A stretch of DNA of 16,416 nucleotides from Lachnospiraceae bacterium. GTDB taxonomy: Bacteria > Bacillota > Clostridia > Lachnospirales > Lachnospiraceae. A program made the translations under genes and the position numbers. The notes beneath the pieces were generated by a model. It worked only from the letters and a program-made list of their open reading frames with translations. It was not told the origin of the DNA and did no database searches. The stretch is taken from NCBI GenBank assembly GCA_003447295.1, contig DLZQ01000046.1, positions 1 to 16,416 of the forward strand, written 5' to 3'. The stretch's first letter is position 1. Each line of letters begins with the position of its first letter. This document shows positions 7,388-15,466 of this stretch, in pieces.

Positions 7388-7963
7388 ATGTCACCTACAA
7401 AATGGATAGAGACTACTGGGGCAATAGGAATCGTATGTAAATCCGGACGTTATGGTGGCACTTATGCACATTCAGATATCGCATTTGAATTTGCATCATG
7501 GATTTCAGCAGAATTTAAACTTTATATAATCATGGATTATAAAAGGCTGAAAGCAGATGAAAATAGCCGCTTTTCATTAAATTGGAATCTAAACAGAGAA
7601 ATATCAAAATTGAATTATAAAATACATACAGATGCAATCAAAGAAAATTTGATACCACCGGAATTGACACCAGCACAAATCAGTTTTACATATGCAAATG
7701 AAGCTGATATGCTAAATGTGGTTCTATTTGGCAGAACAGCAAAACAATGGAAAGATGCGAATCCAGATATAAAAGGTAATATGAGAGATGGTGCAACACT
7801 AAATCAATTATTAATTTTGACCAATTTAGAAAGTTATAATGCAGTATTGATTCATCAGGGGAAAAACCAAAAAGAAAGAATGGAATTGCTTCGACAATTG
7901 GCTTTACAACAGATTCATACATTAGAATCAATTAGTACAGATAAGCTTCTTAAATTACGATAA
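7388..7963 (+). CDS. KilA-N domain protein, C-terminal part (downstream of in-frame TAG)
   Basis: This frame directly continues the previous gene after its TAG codon. It contains the second half of the KilA-N domain with the highly conserved stretches MSPTKWIETTGAIGIVCKSG, RYGGTYAHSDIAFEFASWIS and AEFKLYIIMDYKRLK. A ~110-residue C-terminal domain of unknown role follows (IPPELTPAQISFTYANEAD, NVVLFGRTAKQWKDANPD, LILTNLESYNAVLI). The ATG at 7388 is the first internal start but has no good ribosome binding site, so independent translation is doubtful. The C-terminal part of such proteins is often found in RhuM/KilA-N proteins of defence islands. The simplest reading is a recent pseudogene created by one base change. 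Confidence 0.75.
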   Translation: MSPTKWIETTGAIGIVCKSGRYGGTYAHSDIAFEFASWISAEFKLYIIMDYKRLKADENSRFSLNWNLNREISKLNYKIHTDAIKENLIPPELTPAQISFTYANEADMLNVVLFGRTAKQWKDANPDIKGNMRDGATLNQLLILTNLESYNAVLIHQGKNQKERMELLRQLALQQIHTLESISTDKLLKLR

Positions 7964-8033
7964 AATCAACTTTTTTGATGTAAGTACGGTGGAATGTTTG
8001 CTTTTCATCACATTAACAAAAGCTTTTTTCATG

Positions 8034-8062
8034 CGTAAAAATATAAACCTTATGTTTTTACG
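8034..8062. repeat. Strong hairpin (13-base arms, 3-base loop) downstream of the KilA-N gene
   Basis: CGTAAAAATATAA (8034-8046) pairs with TTATGTTTTTACG (8050-8062), with a single U·G wobble and loop ACC. It lies 71 bases after the KilA-N stop and 34 bases before the end of the DUF554 remnant. No T run follows on either strand, so termination is possible but unproven. The surrounding bases 7964-8095 hold no gene I can support. Confidence 0.55.
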
Positions 8063-8095
8063 GAACAGGGAGCATATCTGAAAATATTGCAGAAC

Positions 8096-8417
8096 CTATA
8101 ACTCCCAAGGCAGATATTCCATAATGATTGCCAGAACAACCGCCGGAAGCATATTTGCCACGCGGAATTTCTTATCCTAGACAAGGTTCACACCCACGCA
8201 GAAGATCAGGATAGAGCCGATGAGGGAGAGATCGGTAATGGCGGCATCTGTCATGACCGGTGCAATCAGTCTTGCCAACAGCGTGACCGCACCCTCGAAC
8301 AGAGGGTCTTTGGCATTGCCTGTTTTTTTCTTTGGTAAAAAATCTGTTGAATACAGTGCCGGCCAGTCCGGCCACAGCAATGCCTGCGGTATTGATTATA
8401 GTTCCCAGTCCGATCAT
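8096..8417 (-). pseudogene. Degraded DUF554 family membrane protein gene
   Basis: Reading leftward from an ATG (complement of 8415-8417), the start MIGLGTIINTAGIAVAGLAG matches the N-terminus of DUF554 membrane proteins. It then shifts frame in an A-rich run (about 8319-8340) into KKKTGNAKDPLF, jumps to GAVTLLARLIAPVMTDAAI and SLIGSILIFCVGVNLV, hits a TAG (complement of 8177-8179) where the family has Trp, and continues as DKKFRVANMLPAVVLAII to a TAG at 8096-8098. These are three family segments with the intervening parts deleted: about 105 residues in place of ~230. With a frameshift, a nonsense codon and internal deletions it cannot make a working protein. No clear ribosome binding site precedes it. 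Confidence 0.8.
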
Positions 8418-8666
8418 CTTATGTGCTATTTGCTATTCGAAAGCTTAAAGCGACTTACCTCTGAGCCTTAGAATAGTCTCCTTCTTATAATTATCAAAAT
8501 AGAAAATTACAGACAAATTTCCAACAGTCAGTATAACTTACTTCCCATAAAAATAAAAGAATCCCGGACACAGAATTTTCACAGAGTGAACACTTTATTA
8601 ATACAAAATTCCCCTATACTTGAGAAAACAAGTAATTCTGAACGGAATCATAATCGGAGGTTTACC
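8418..8666. other. AT-rich leader region of the efflux operon, no gene
   Basis: No supported coding sequence lies here. A TATACT (8615-8620) could serve as a -10 box, though I see no convincing -35 at the right distance. It overlaps a small dyad, TACTTG (8617-8622) with CAAGTA (8629-8634), that could be an operator. The operon's first ribosome binding site is CGGAGG at 8655-8660. Confidence 0.35.
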
Positions 8667-9434
8667 GTGAAAAATAAGAAGATCAAACAGCTGATAAACT
8701 CTGAGAGAGCAGAAAAAAAGGGTAAGAATGACCGTAAAGGACGTAAGAAGTGGATGGTTGTTGTCCTGATTCTGGTACTGGCGATAGGAGGCGGTTCGGT
8801 GACAGCAGTTGTGATACTGCGTAAAAACGGGAATGCGACAGCATTTTCCATGCCGGGGAATATGGCAGGACTCACACTGACGGAAGATATGGTGGCGGCT
8901 TCCGGTGTGACCAATGTCGGTATTACAGAGGAGACCTTCGATGTGGAGAATCTGACCACTGATCTGGAGATAGAGGAAGTATACGCTGTCTCCGGGGAAG
9001 AGGTAACTGCCGGGGATAAGATCCTGAAGCTGACGGAAGACAGTGTGGCGGAAGCGAGAAAAGAACTGGAGAGGACGCTTCGGGATGCAGAGCTTTCGTA
9101 TCGTACCGGCAAGATCGAATATGAGCAGAATCTCATCACGGCAGAATACACAAAAGACAGCGCGATCCTCACCAGACAGCAGGCGAAAGAGGTCTATGAC
9201 GAGACGGTGGCGAGTCTGCAAAGTGCTGTGACGAAAGCAGAGGAAGAACTGCAGGAAGCCGAGGATGACATTGCGGAGTATGAATCCTATGTGAATGACG
9301 GTTCCTATAAGAGCTATTTTAAAGTCGATGAGTATCAGGCAATCTATGATGAAAATTTGAAAGCCCTGACGGACAAGATGGACGAATGGGGTGTCAGCTG
9401 GTCGCAGGTCACCGGCGGTGGCGGCTCGGTATAG
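8667..9434 (+). CDS. MacA/HlyD-type adaptor 1, N-terminal part (gene split by in-frame TAG)
   Basis: The start is GTG at 8667 with CGGAGG six bases upstream; the longer frame from 8586 has no ribosome binding site. A basic N-terminus is followed by one membrane segment (about residues 29-51). Then come a lipoyl/biotinyl-like half motif (LEIEEVYAVSGEEVTAGDKI, ending in LKLTEDSV) and a long coiled coil (about residues 130-215). The frame ends at TAG 9432-9434 within a Gly-rich linker, and the same frame goes on to 10373. Membrane-fusion proteins form a ring between an ABC permease and the outside; in Gram-positives, YknX-type adaptors work with MacB-like permeases. On its own this 255-residue part lacks the second coiled-coil strand and the beta barrel. 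Confidence 0.8.
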   Translation: MKNKKIKQLINSERAEKKGKNDRKGRKKWMVVVLILVLAIGGGSVTAVVILRKNGNATAFSMPGNMAGLTLTEDMVAASGVTNVGITEETFDVENLTTDLEIEEVYAVSGEEVTAGDKILKLTEDSVAEARKELERTLRDAELSYRTGKIEYEQNLITAEYTKDSAILTRQQAKEVYDETVASLQSAVTKAEEELQEAEDDIAEYESYVNDGSYKSYFKVDEYQAIYDENLKALTDKMDEWGVSWSQVTGGGGSV

Positions 9435-9458
9435 ATCGGTGGCGGAGCCGGCGGTAAT

Positions 9459-10373
9459 ATGCAGAGCGGAGGAACGTCTAATGCAAGCATTTTAGCTTCC
9501 CTCTACAGTGTTCTGGAGCAGAACCTGAAGGATCTGGAAGAGGCACAGGAGAAATATGACGATGCCGTCACCAATGCTTCTTTTAACTTACAGACATTAC
9601 AGTTAAAGCTTCCCAGCCTTCAACAGGCAGTCACGGAGGCAAAGGAAAATAAGGAAATCCAACAGGCACAGGCGAAGCTGACCTACGAGACGGCACTGTC
9701 TACGGCGGATCGTGCAGAGAGCGACTACAATACGACGGTGGAAAAGGCAGAATCCGATCTGGCGGCACTGAAGAGCACTTATGAAGATGCAAAAGAAAAT
9801 CTGAAACTGTTTGAAAGCAGTGTGGGCGATGGTTATTTTTATGCTTCCGAGGATGGAACCATCCTGCGGACTGTTGTGCGGGCAGATCAGAATCTGACTT
9901 CCGATGCGGTGGTATTCGTATACAGCAATTCGAAGGAACTGACCGTGACTGTATCTGTTGACCAGGCAGACATTGCGAAGCTGACCGTGAGTGACAGCGC
10001 GTACGTGCAGTCTTCCGCAAACGGCGGATTCACCGGTGAGATCACAGCCATCGATCCGGTATCTTCTTCCGACAGCCGCACCAGTGTTACTTACAGTGTA
10101 ACCGTGAAAATCATGACAGAGGACGAAGAAAATGAAAATAGTAGCAGCCTGAGTGCGAACGAATCCGTGACGGTCATCTTCGGTATGAAGGAAGAGGAGA
10201 TTGCGCAGATGCCGCAAGGAAATTCCGAAGATGGTGTGATTCCGGGAGATGGAACGGTGCCGGAAGGAAATTCCGGCAACAGAGAGCACCCACAGGGTAG
10301 ACCCGGTGATGAGAGTTCGGGAAATGACAATGCCCGGGGTGATGATCAGCAGGGAGGACAGACACAGTCATGA
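9459..10373 (+). CDS. MacA/HlyD-type adaptor 1, C-terminal part
   Basis: This frame is the direct continuation of adaptor 1, eight codons after its TAG. It supplies a second long coiled-coil strand (roughly residues 8-115), then SEDGTILRTVVRADQNLTS, which is the returning half of the lipoyl-like domain, and a beta-barrel part (ELTVTVSVDQADIAKLTVSD). It ends with a Gly/Pro/Asp/Asn-rich tail. Unlike adaptors 2 and 3 it has no LYVSRKAI-type membrane-proximal domain after the barrel, so the complete adaptor 1 would be a short form (~568 residues if the TAG were read as an amino acid). ATG at 9459 follows a weak GGCGG and could allow restart. The stop TGA overlaps the ATG of adaptor 2 (ATGA), showing tight coupling. 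Confidence 0.8.
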   Translation: MQSGGTSNASILASLYSVLEQNLKDLEEAQEKYDDAVTNASFNLQTLQLKLPSLQQAVTEAKENKEIQQAQAKLTYETALSTADRAESDYNTTVEKAESDLAALKSTYEDAKENLKLFESSVGDGYFYASEDGTILRTVVRADQNLTSDAVVFVYSNSKELTVTVSVDQADIAKLTVSDSAYVQSSANGGFTGEITAIDPVSSSDSRTSVTYSVTVKIMTEDEENENSSSLSANESVTVIFGMKEEEIAQMPQGNSEDGVIPGDGTVPEGNSGNREHPQGRPGDESSGNDNARGDDQQGGQTQS

Positions 10374-12202
10374 AATTAAAAAGTCCACTTTTTGAAAAAC
10401 TGAAATCCCTCACAAAGAAGCAGAAAAAACTGATCCTGGCGGGGATTGCACTGCTTCTGCTGATCCTGGCAGCCAGTTATACCGTGTTTATCACACCGTT
10501 ATTGCAAAAAGAGCAATGGATCTACAAGGAAGAGACCGTGGAGCGAGGTACTTTAAAGGTAGGTGTGACGGAGAGCGGGTCTCTGGAATACAACACAAAA
10601 TCCATAGATTACGATTTGGATCTGGACGTCAGTGAAGATGACGAAGACAGTGATAGTGACAGTGATGACGATGAAGATACGGTACAGAAATATTTAAAAA
10701 TTGAAGAAGTCTATGCCGCCAGCGGGCAGAGAGTCACTGAGGGACAGGAACTTCTGAAATTCACGGAAGATAGCGTGGAAGCAGTCCGGGCATTGCTTAA
10801 GAATGCCGTCGTAGAGGCGCAGGCGGACTACGCGGAGGCAGAGAGCACCTATGAATTATCTCTGTTGGAAGCGCAGACAGACTACGATACCCAGAAGATC
10901 AGTGCTTCTTATGCGTCGTCCATTCGGAATACTTCGGCAAGCAGTGTGGCAAATAACGTGACTTCCTTACAGGTGCAGTTGGAGCAGAAGCAGTCCAACG
11001 CAGCATCCCTTCAGGAAAAACTGGCTGCGGCGCAGGAAGATTATCAGGATGCATTAGAGACTTACGAAGCGGCAAAAGAAGGTTATGGAGGAGCCGGAAC
11101 AGACAATACGGTGAATTTCATGACTATTCAGAGCGGTTATCTCAGTGCCAGAAGTAAGTATCAGCAGGCCAAAACCGCACTGACTCAGGCGGAAAATGCA
11201 GTCACGGAAAATGAAAGTGCCATCGCGAATCTGCAGAATCAGCTGGCTGCGGCGCAGGCAAAGCAGAAGATCAATCAACTTGACATGGAAGAAACTTATC
11301 AGGAAACCGTGATTACCGGGCAGAATGCGCAGACCACTTATAATGCTACCGTGGAAGATCTGAAAGAGACTTTGCAGGAAGCGGAAGAGACCAAAGAAAA
11401 AAGAGAAGAACAGCTGCAGGCGTTTGAGGATTTTGTCGGAAGTGACGGTATCCTGTATGCGGCGGAGGACGGTGTGATCACCGGCGCCGGTTACGAAGCG
11501 GGAGACAGACTGACCACCACCGGAATCATATTTTCCTATGCGACGGCAGATGATATGCGGATCTCTGTGGATGTGACCCAGGAGGATATCGTGGACCTGC
11601 AGGTAGGAGATGCGGTAGATATCACCTTTACGGCATACCCGGAGGATTCCTATACCGGAAGCATTCTCTCCATCAATACTACGGCTACTTCCGATTACAG
11701 CAACACGGTAAGCTACACTGTGGAGATCAGCGTAGAAGGCGCATTGGAGAAGCTGTATGGGGGAATGACCGCAGATGTCATTTTCGTAACGGAAGAAAAA
11801 GAGGATATTCTTTATGTGTCCCGTAAGGCCATTGTCGAAGAAAACGGCAAAACTTATGTATATCGAAAGACAGCACTGGGAGGTAAGGAACTGGCGGAGG
11901 TAGAGACCGGTATTACCAACGGTGTAGACATTGAAATCCTGTCAGGACTGGAAGAGGGCGATACCATCTACCTGGCAAGTAAAGTCAGCTCCGAGGCAGA
12001 AGTCAGGAGCACGGACGAGGATTCCGGCAGCAGTGCTGATTTCACAACCGGCAGTGATATGGAGCTTCAGGAATTCAACGAATCCCTTATGCCAGAGGAT
12101 ATGCAGATGCCTTCCGGAGGAGAAATGCCGCAGGGGGGTCCCGGGGGTGGTAATTCCGATAGCTTCGGCGGCGGAATGCCGGGCGGTCCCGGAAGACAAT
12201 AA
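10370..12202 (+). CDS. MacA/HlyD-type membrane-fusion adaptor 2 of ABC exporter
   Basis: This 610-residue adaptor is anchored by one membrane segment (about residues 19-45). YKEETVERGTLKVGVTESGS opens the extracytoplasmic part. A very acidic stretch (residues 88-103, only Asp, Ser and Glu) is inserted before the lipoyl-like half LKIEEVYAASGQRVTEGQEL. A long coiled-coil hairpin follows (about 140-360), with a Gly-rich turn at GYGGAG. Then come the second lipoyl half (AAEDGVITGAGYEAGDRLTT), the beta barrel (ISVDVTQEDIVDLQVGDAVD), the membrane-proximal domain (ILYVSRKAIVEENGKTYVYR, EILSGLEEGDTIYL) and a Met/Gly/Pro-rich tail. GGGAGG lies 12 bases before the ATG, which overlaps the preceding stop. 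Its role is to link the permease to the extracellular side and to stimulate its ATPase; the substrate is unknown. Confidence 0.9.
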   Translation: MKLKSPLFEKLKSLTKKQKKLILAGIALLLLILAASYTVFITPLLQKEQWIYKEETVERGTLKVGVTESGSLEYNTKSIDYDLDLDVSEDDEDSDSDSDDDEDTVQKYLKIEEVYAASGQRVTEGQELLKFTEDSVEAVRALLKNAVVEAQADYAEAESTYELSLLEAQTDYDTQKISASYASSIRNTSASSVANNVTSLQVQLEQKQSNAASLQEKLAAAQEDYQDALETYEAAKEGYGGAGTDNTVNFMTIQSGYLSARSKYQQAKTALTQAENAVTENESAIANLQNQLAAAQAKQKINQLDMEETYQETVITGQNAQTTYNATVEDLKETLQEAEETKEKREEQLQAFEDFVGSDGILYAAEDGVITGAGYEAGDRLTTTGIIFSYATADDMRISVDVTQEDIVDLQVGDAVDITFTAYPEDSYTGSILSINTTATSDYSNTVSYTVEISVEGALEKLYGGMTADVIFVTEEKEDILYVSRKAIVEENGKTYVYRKTALGGKELAEVETGITNGVDIEILSGLEEGDTIYLASKVSSEAEVRSTDEDSGSSADFTTGSDMELQEFNESLMPEDMQMPSGGEMPQGGPGGGNSDSFGGGMPGGPGRQ

Positions 12203-12256
12203 ATCAGGCGGATGGAACAAATGTTGAGAAACAGACAGGAATGATTGGGAACAATT

Positions 12257-14041
12257 ATGAAGCAGAATGAAAATGGGAAAAAGATCAAGGAAACTATAAA
12301 AAATTGGATGAGCCGGATCGGATCGTGGAAAAGCTGGTCGAAAAGGCGCAAGCTCACCACAGGTGTCTGTGGTGTCTGCGTGATCGCTGTAGTGGCTGGT
12401 GCCATTGGTCTCTCCGGTGGTTCCGACACGGAAGTCATTTATAAAGAGACCACCGTAAAATACGGGACACTGGTCAAAGGTGTGACGGAGAGCGGCTCCG
12501 TGGATATCAGTACGGTGGATCAGACCTTTGATCTGGATATGAGTGCCCTGCAGAGAACGGATACTTCCGGCAGCAGTTCATCAGGTGGCTCCTCCGGTAG
12601 TACTGCCGGCAGCAGCTCTGGATCCGGTGGATTTGGCGGCATGAGTGCTTCCGGCGGCGGAGCCCAGGGAGGCTTAGACATGTTTGGGCAAATCTTTAAT
12701 ATGGGAGGCAGCAGCTCTGGCAGCAATGGTGAAGATTCTACCCTGACCGTGGCGGAGGTAGTGGTCTCTGTGGGGCAGCAGGTGTCCGAGGGAGATCCAC
12801 TGTACCTGCTGGAAGAAGACAGTGTCTCCGACCTGGAAGACGAACTGCAGTCTAACGTGGAGAAAGCAAAAGCCGATCTGGAGGCGGTGGAAGCCGACCA
12901 GACCCTGTCAAAACAACAGGCAAAATACACTTATGACAGCAGCACTGCTTACGGCAGTTATATTAATACCGAGTACAGTACTACATTGCAGGAACTTCAG
13001 AATACAGTAGATTCTGCGGAGAGCACGCTGGAGCAGGCGAAGAGCAGCCTGGAAGATTACCGGGCACAGCTGGAGGAAGTAACGGCAGCCTATGAGGATG
13101 CGGCACAGGTATTGTCGAACTGTAAATACAGCCTGAACAGTACAGACGCAGCCGATGATACTTACGGATATGTCTATTACGCGCAGCTGACGGAGCAGGC
13201 ACAGTCCACGGCAGATTCCCTGGAGCAGCAGAAGGAAGAGCTGGAACAGAGAGTAGAGCAGGCGGAGGAAAATGTAACCACTGCCGAAACCGCCTACAAT
13301 AAGGCAGAACGGGAACTGGAGCAGGGGAAACTGACCGCAGCCGAGACCCAAAAACTGCGAACACTGGCCTACAATACCGCACAGGAGACCTATGACATTG
13401 CACTGGGGTATCTTGCGCAGGAATTGTCCGATCAGCAGGAAACCTATAATGAGACACTGGAAAAATGGAATGAGTTCAGCACTTATATCGATGGTAATGC
13501 AGTATGTGCAAGATACAACGGTGTCATCACCGGCGTGGAGCTGGAGGCCGGAGATAAGATCAGTACCGGAACCTCTCTGGTTACTTTATACGATATGGAC
13601 GAAGTGACCATGACGGTAACGGTGGATGAAGATGACATGACGGATATCTCTCTGGGATCTGCGGCGAATATTGCATTGACGGCATATCCGGAAGATACCT
13701 TTACGGCAAAGGTGACGGCTATTGGAGATGCGACATCGGATTCCAGTGGAAACATAACTTATGACGTAACTGTCACATTAGAAGGGGATGTCTCCGGACT
13801 GTTCCAGGGTATGACAGGAGATGTGACTTTCGTTACGGAACAAACGGAAGAAGTGCTGTATGTCTCACGCAGAGCCATTATCACAGAGGATGACAAGACT
13901 TATGTAAAAGTGAAGACTGCAGATGGCAGCATTGTGAAAAAAGAAATAACGACAGGACTGTCAGATGGCTCTAATGTGGAGATCTCCGGAGATGTTGCAG
14001 AAGGAGATACCGTATTGATCGAAAGCAGCATTACGAAGTAG
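12257..14041 (+). CDS. MacA/HlyD-type membrane-fusion adaptor 3 of ABC exporter
   Basis: This 594-residue adaptor has one membrane segment (about residues 33-53), then YKETTVKYGTLVKGVTESGS, nearly the same opening as adaptor 2. At the point where adaptor 2 has its acidic run it carries a ~57-residue Gly/Ser-rich insert (about 103-159). The lipoyl-like half (LTVAEVVVSVGQQVSEGDPL), a long coiled-coil hairpin, the return half (ARYNGVITGVELEAGDKIST), the beta barrel (MTVTVDEDDMTDISLGSAAN) and the membrane-proximal domain (VLYVSRRAIITEDDKTYVKV) follow. It has no Met/Gly tail. I prefer ATG at 12257 (GGGA six bases before) over the in-frame TTG at 12245. It ends with TAG and is 49 bases from the permease gene, so it is likely the immediate partner of that permease. 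Confidence 0.9.
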   Translation: MKQNENGKKIKETIKNWMSRIGSWKSWSKRRKLTTGVCGVCVIAVVAGAIGLSGGSDTEVIYKETTVKYGTLVKGVTESGSVDISTVDQTFDLDMSALQRTDTSGSSSSGGSSGSTAGSSSGSGGFGGMSASGGGAQGGLDMFGQIFNMGGSSSGSNGEDSTLTVAEVVVSVGQQVSEGDPLYLLEEDSVSDLEDELQSNVEKAKADLEAVEADQTLSKQQAKYTYDSSTAYGSYINTEYSTTLQELQNTVDSAESTLEQAKSSLEDYRAQLEEVTAAYEDAAQVLSNCKYSLNSTDAADDTYGYVYYAQLTEQAQSTADSLEQQKEELEQRVEQAEENVTTAETAYNKAERELEQGKLTAAETQKLRTLAYNTAQETYDIALGYLAQELSDQQETYNETLEKWNEFSTYIDGNAVCARYNGVITGVELEAGDKISTGTSLVTLYDMDEVTMTVTVDEDDMTDISLGSAANIALTAYPEDTFTAKVTAIGDATSDSSGNITYDVTVTLEGDVSGLFQGMTGDVTFVTEQTEEVLYVSRRAIITEDDKTYVKVKTADGSIVKKEITTGLSDGSNVEISGDVAEGDTVLIESSITK

Positions 14042-14090
14042 AGCGGAGACCTGTGGGAAAGTAAGGTCAATGGAAGGGAAGAAGTAGAAT

Positions 14091-15434
14091 ATGAGATTAT
14101 CCGAAATATTGCGTTTGGTGTGGCTGAACCTGTCACAGAATAAATTCAAAGTGATCCTGACTTCCATCGGTATCGTTGTGGGATCCGCCACCATAATGCT
14201 GGTGTTGGCGATAGGTACCGGTGGAAAAGAAGAAGTGGCGGAGCAGTTCAAGAACCTGAATGCCGGAGCCATTGATATTTCCTGTGACAGCAGTGACAGC
14301 GGCGGTTTTAGCTTTGAAATGCCGGGCGGAGGAGGAAGTGTTACCGTCACCAATATGGGCGGAGGCCCCGGAGGAGGTTCCGGCGGCGGTACGCAGGGTG
14401 GTCCAGGTGGTGGAATGGACTTCGGCGGATTCTTCGGTTTTGGACAGGAGGAAGAGAGCGAAGCCGTGACATTGACCAGTGAAGACTGTGATGATCTGGC
14501 GACTTTTGTATCGGGAATCTCTGCAACTACGGTCTCTTATTCCACTACAGCGTCGGTGGAGGGAGGCGATATGACCTCTGCTTCCTATTACACCATCGCC
14601 GGTGTGGAGGACAATTATGCTACCATCAGTAATCTGGAAATGGCCATCGGGGATTTCCTCACAGAAGAAAACAACGAGAGCAAGGAAAAGGTGTGCGTAC
14701 TGGGTGCTACCGTGGCAAAGGAAATTTTCGGCAGCGCCTACGATGCCTATGACGGTACAGTCTATATTGATGGCCGCCCCTATATAGTGTCAGGGGTACT
14801 ATCCGAGATGGGAACTGTGGCATCCGGCATCAGCCCGGATACGGCGATCTATGTACCTTACGAAACCGGTATCAAATACATTACCGGTACGAGTATCAGT
14901 CCAACCATCACGGTCATCGCGGAGGATGTGAATCAGGTGGATACCGTAATGACGGATGTGGAGAGTGCCTTAAAAGAAAGCTATCCCAACACCACATTTA
15001 CCATCAGCGATGCCGGAAGCAAAATGGAGGCTGCCTCCGCTTCCAATGAGACTTTGACATTACTGCTGATCTCCATGGCAGTGATCGTATTTATCGTCGG
15101 CGGTATCGGTATTATGAACGTGCTGTTTGTATCCATCAAGGAGCGCACCAACGAGATCGGTATTCTGAAAGCGTTGGGCTGTTCCCGGAAGGATATCCTG
15201 TTGGAGTTTTTATTGGAAGCAAGCTTTACCAGTCTGGTAGGAGCGGTGCTGGGGGTGCTGGTGGCTCTTGGAATTACGCCATTCGTGCAGCTGTTCAACG
15301 TGAGAGTGTCCCTGTCGGTGCAGGGTGCAGTATTGTCGCTGTTGTTTGGTGTCCTCACCGGAAGTATCTTCGGCTTCTATCCGGCGTATAAGGCATCGAG
15401 ACTGATCCCCGTAGAAGCTTTAAATCAGGAATAG
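14091..15434 (+). CDS. MacB-type ABC transporter permease
   Basis: This 447-residue permease has the MacB layout: an N-terminal membrane helix (about residues 20-42), a large extracytoplasmic domain, and three C-terminal helices (about 323-347, 378-397, 410-430). The last part is the FtsX-like domain, with SIKERTNEIGILKALGCSRK (the coupling helix) and FYPAYKASRLIPVEAL. Unlike E. coli MacB the ATPase is encoded separately, as in YknYZ-type systems of Gram-positives. Just after the first helix the extracytoplasmic domain has a long Gly-rich insert (about 71-118), including PGGGSGGGTQGGPGGGMDFG. MacB proteins transmit ATPase motion to the adaptor/outer domain rather than moving substrate through the membrane; substrates of relatives include peptides and antibiotics. 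The start is ATG at 14091 with GGAAGGGAAG upstream. Confidence 0.92.
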   Translation: MRLSEILRLVWLNLSQNKFKVILTSIGIVVGSATIMLVLAIGTGGKEEVAEQFKNLNAGAIDISCDSSDSGGFSFEMPGGGGSVTVTNMGGGPGGGSGGGTQGGPGGGMDFGGFFGFGQEEESEAVTLTSEDCDDLATFVSGISATTVSYSTTASVEGGDMTSASYYTIAGVEDNYATISNLEMAIGDFLTEENNESKEKVCVLGATVAKEIFGSAYDAYDGTVYIDGRPYIVSGVLSEMGTVASGISPDTAIYVPYETGIKYITGTSISPTITVIAEDVNQVDTVMTDVESALKESYPNTTFTISDAGSKMEAASASNETLTLLLISMAVIVFIVGGIGIMNVLFVSIKERTNEIGILKALGCSRKDILLEFLLEASFTSLVGAVLGVLVALGITPFVQLFNVRVSLSVQGAVLSLLFGVLTGSIFGFYPAYKASRLIPVEALNQE

Positions 15435-15442
15435 TGCGAAAA

Positions 15443-15466
15443 GTGTGAAAAATAAATTTTTCACAC
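15443..15466. promoter_or_regulatory. Perfect hairpin between permease and ATPase genes
   Basis: GTGTGAAAAA (15443-15452) and TTTTTCACAC (15457-15466) form a perfect 10-bp stem with a TAAA loop, eight bases after the permease stop. The T run is inside the stem rather than after it, so it may be a weak attenuator, an mRNA processing/stability element, or an operator. The ATPase start is about 57 bases further on. Confidence 0.6.

Noticed and set aside
8220..8471. Plus-strand 83-codon frame opposite the DUF554 remnant
   Set aside because: It is the antisense shadow of a recognisable DUF554 sequence and has no ribosome binding site.
7364..9434. TAG reassignment: the nonsense codons in the KilA-N gene, DUF554 remnant and adaptor 1 are all TAG
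   Set aside because: Adaptor 3 (14039-14041) and the permease (15432-15434) end normally with TAG, so TAG works as a stop here. The DUF554 gene is also damaged in other ways.
11046..11280. Internal duplication in the coiled coil of adaptor 2 (two LAAAQ stretches)
   Set aside because: The similarity is limited to short heptad patterns expected in coiled coils; no longer DNA repeat is visible.
12520..12930. Minus-strand frame rich in Ser/Pro/Leu opposite adaptor 3
   Set aside because: It is an antisense shadow of the Gly/Ser-rich coding insert, produced by biased codons.
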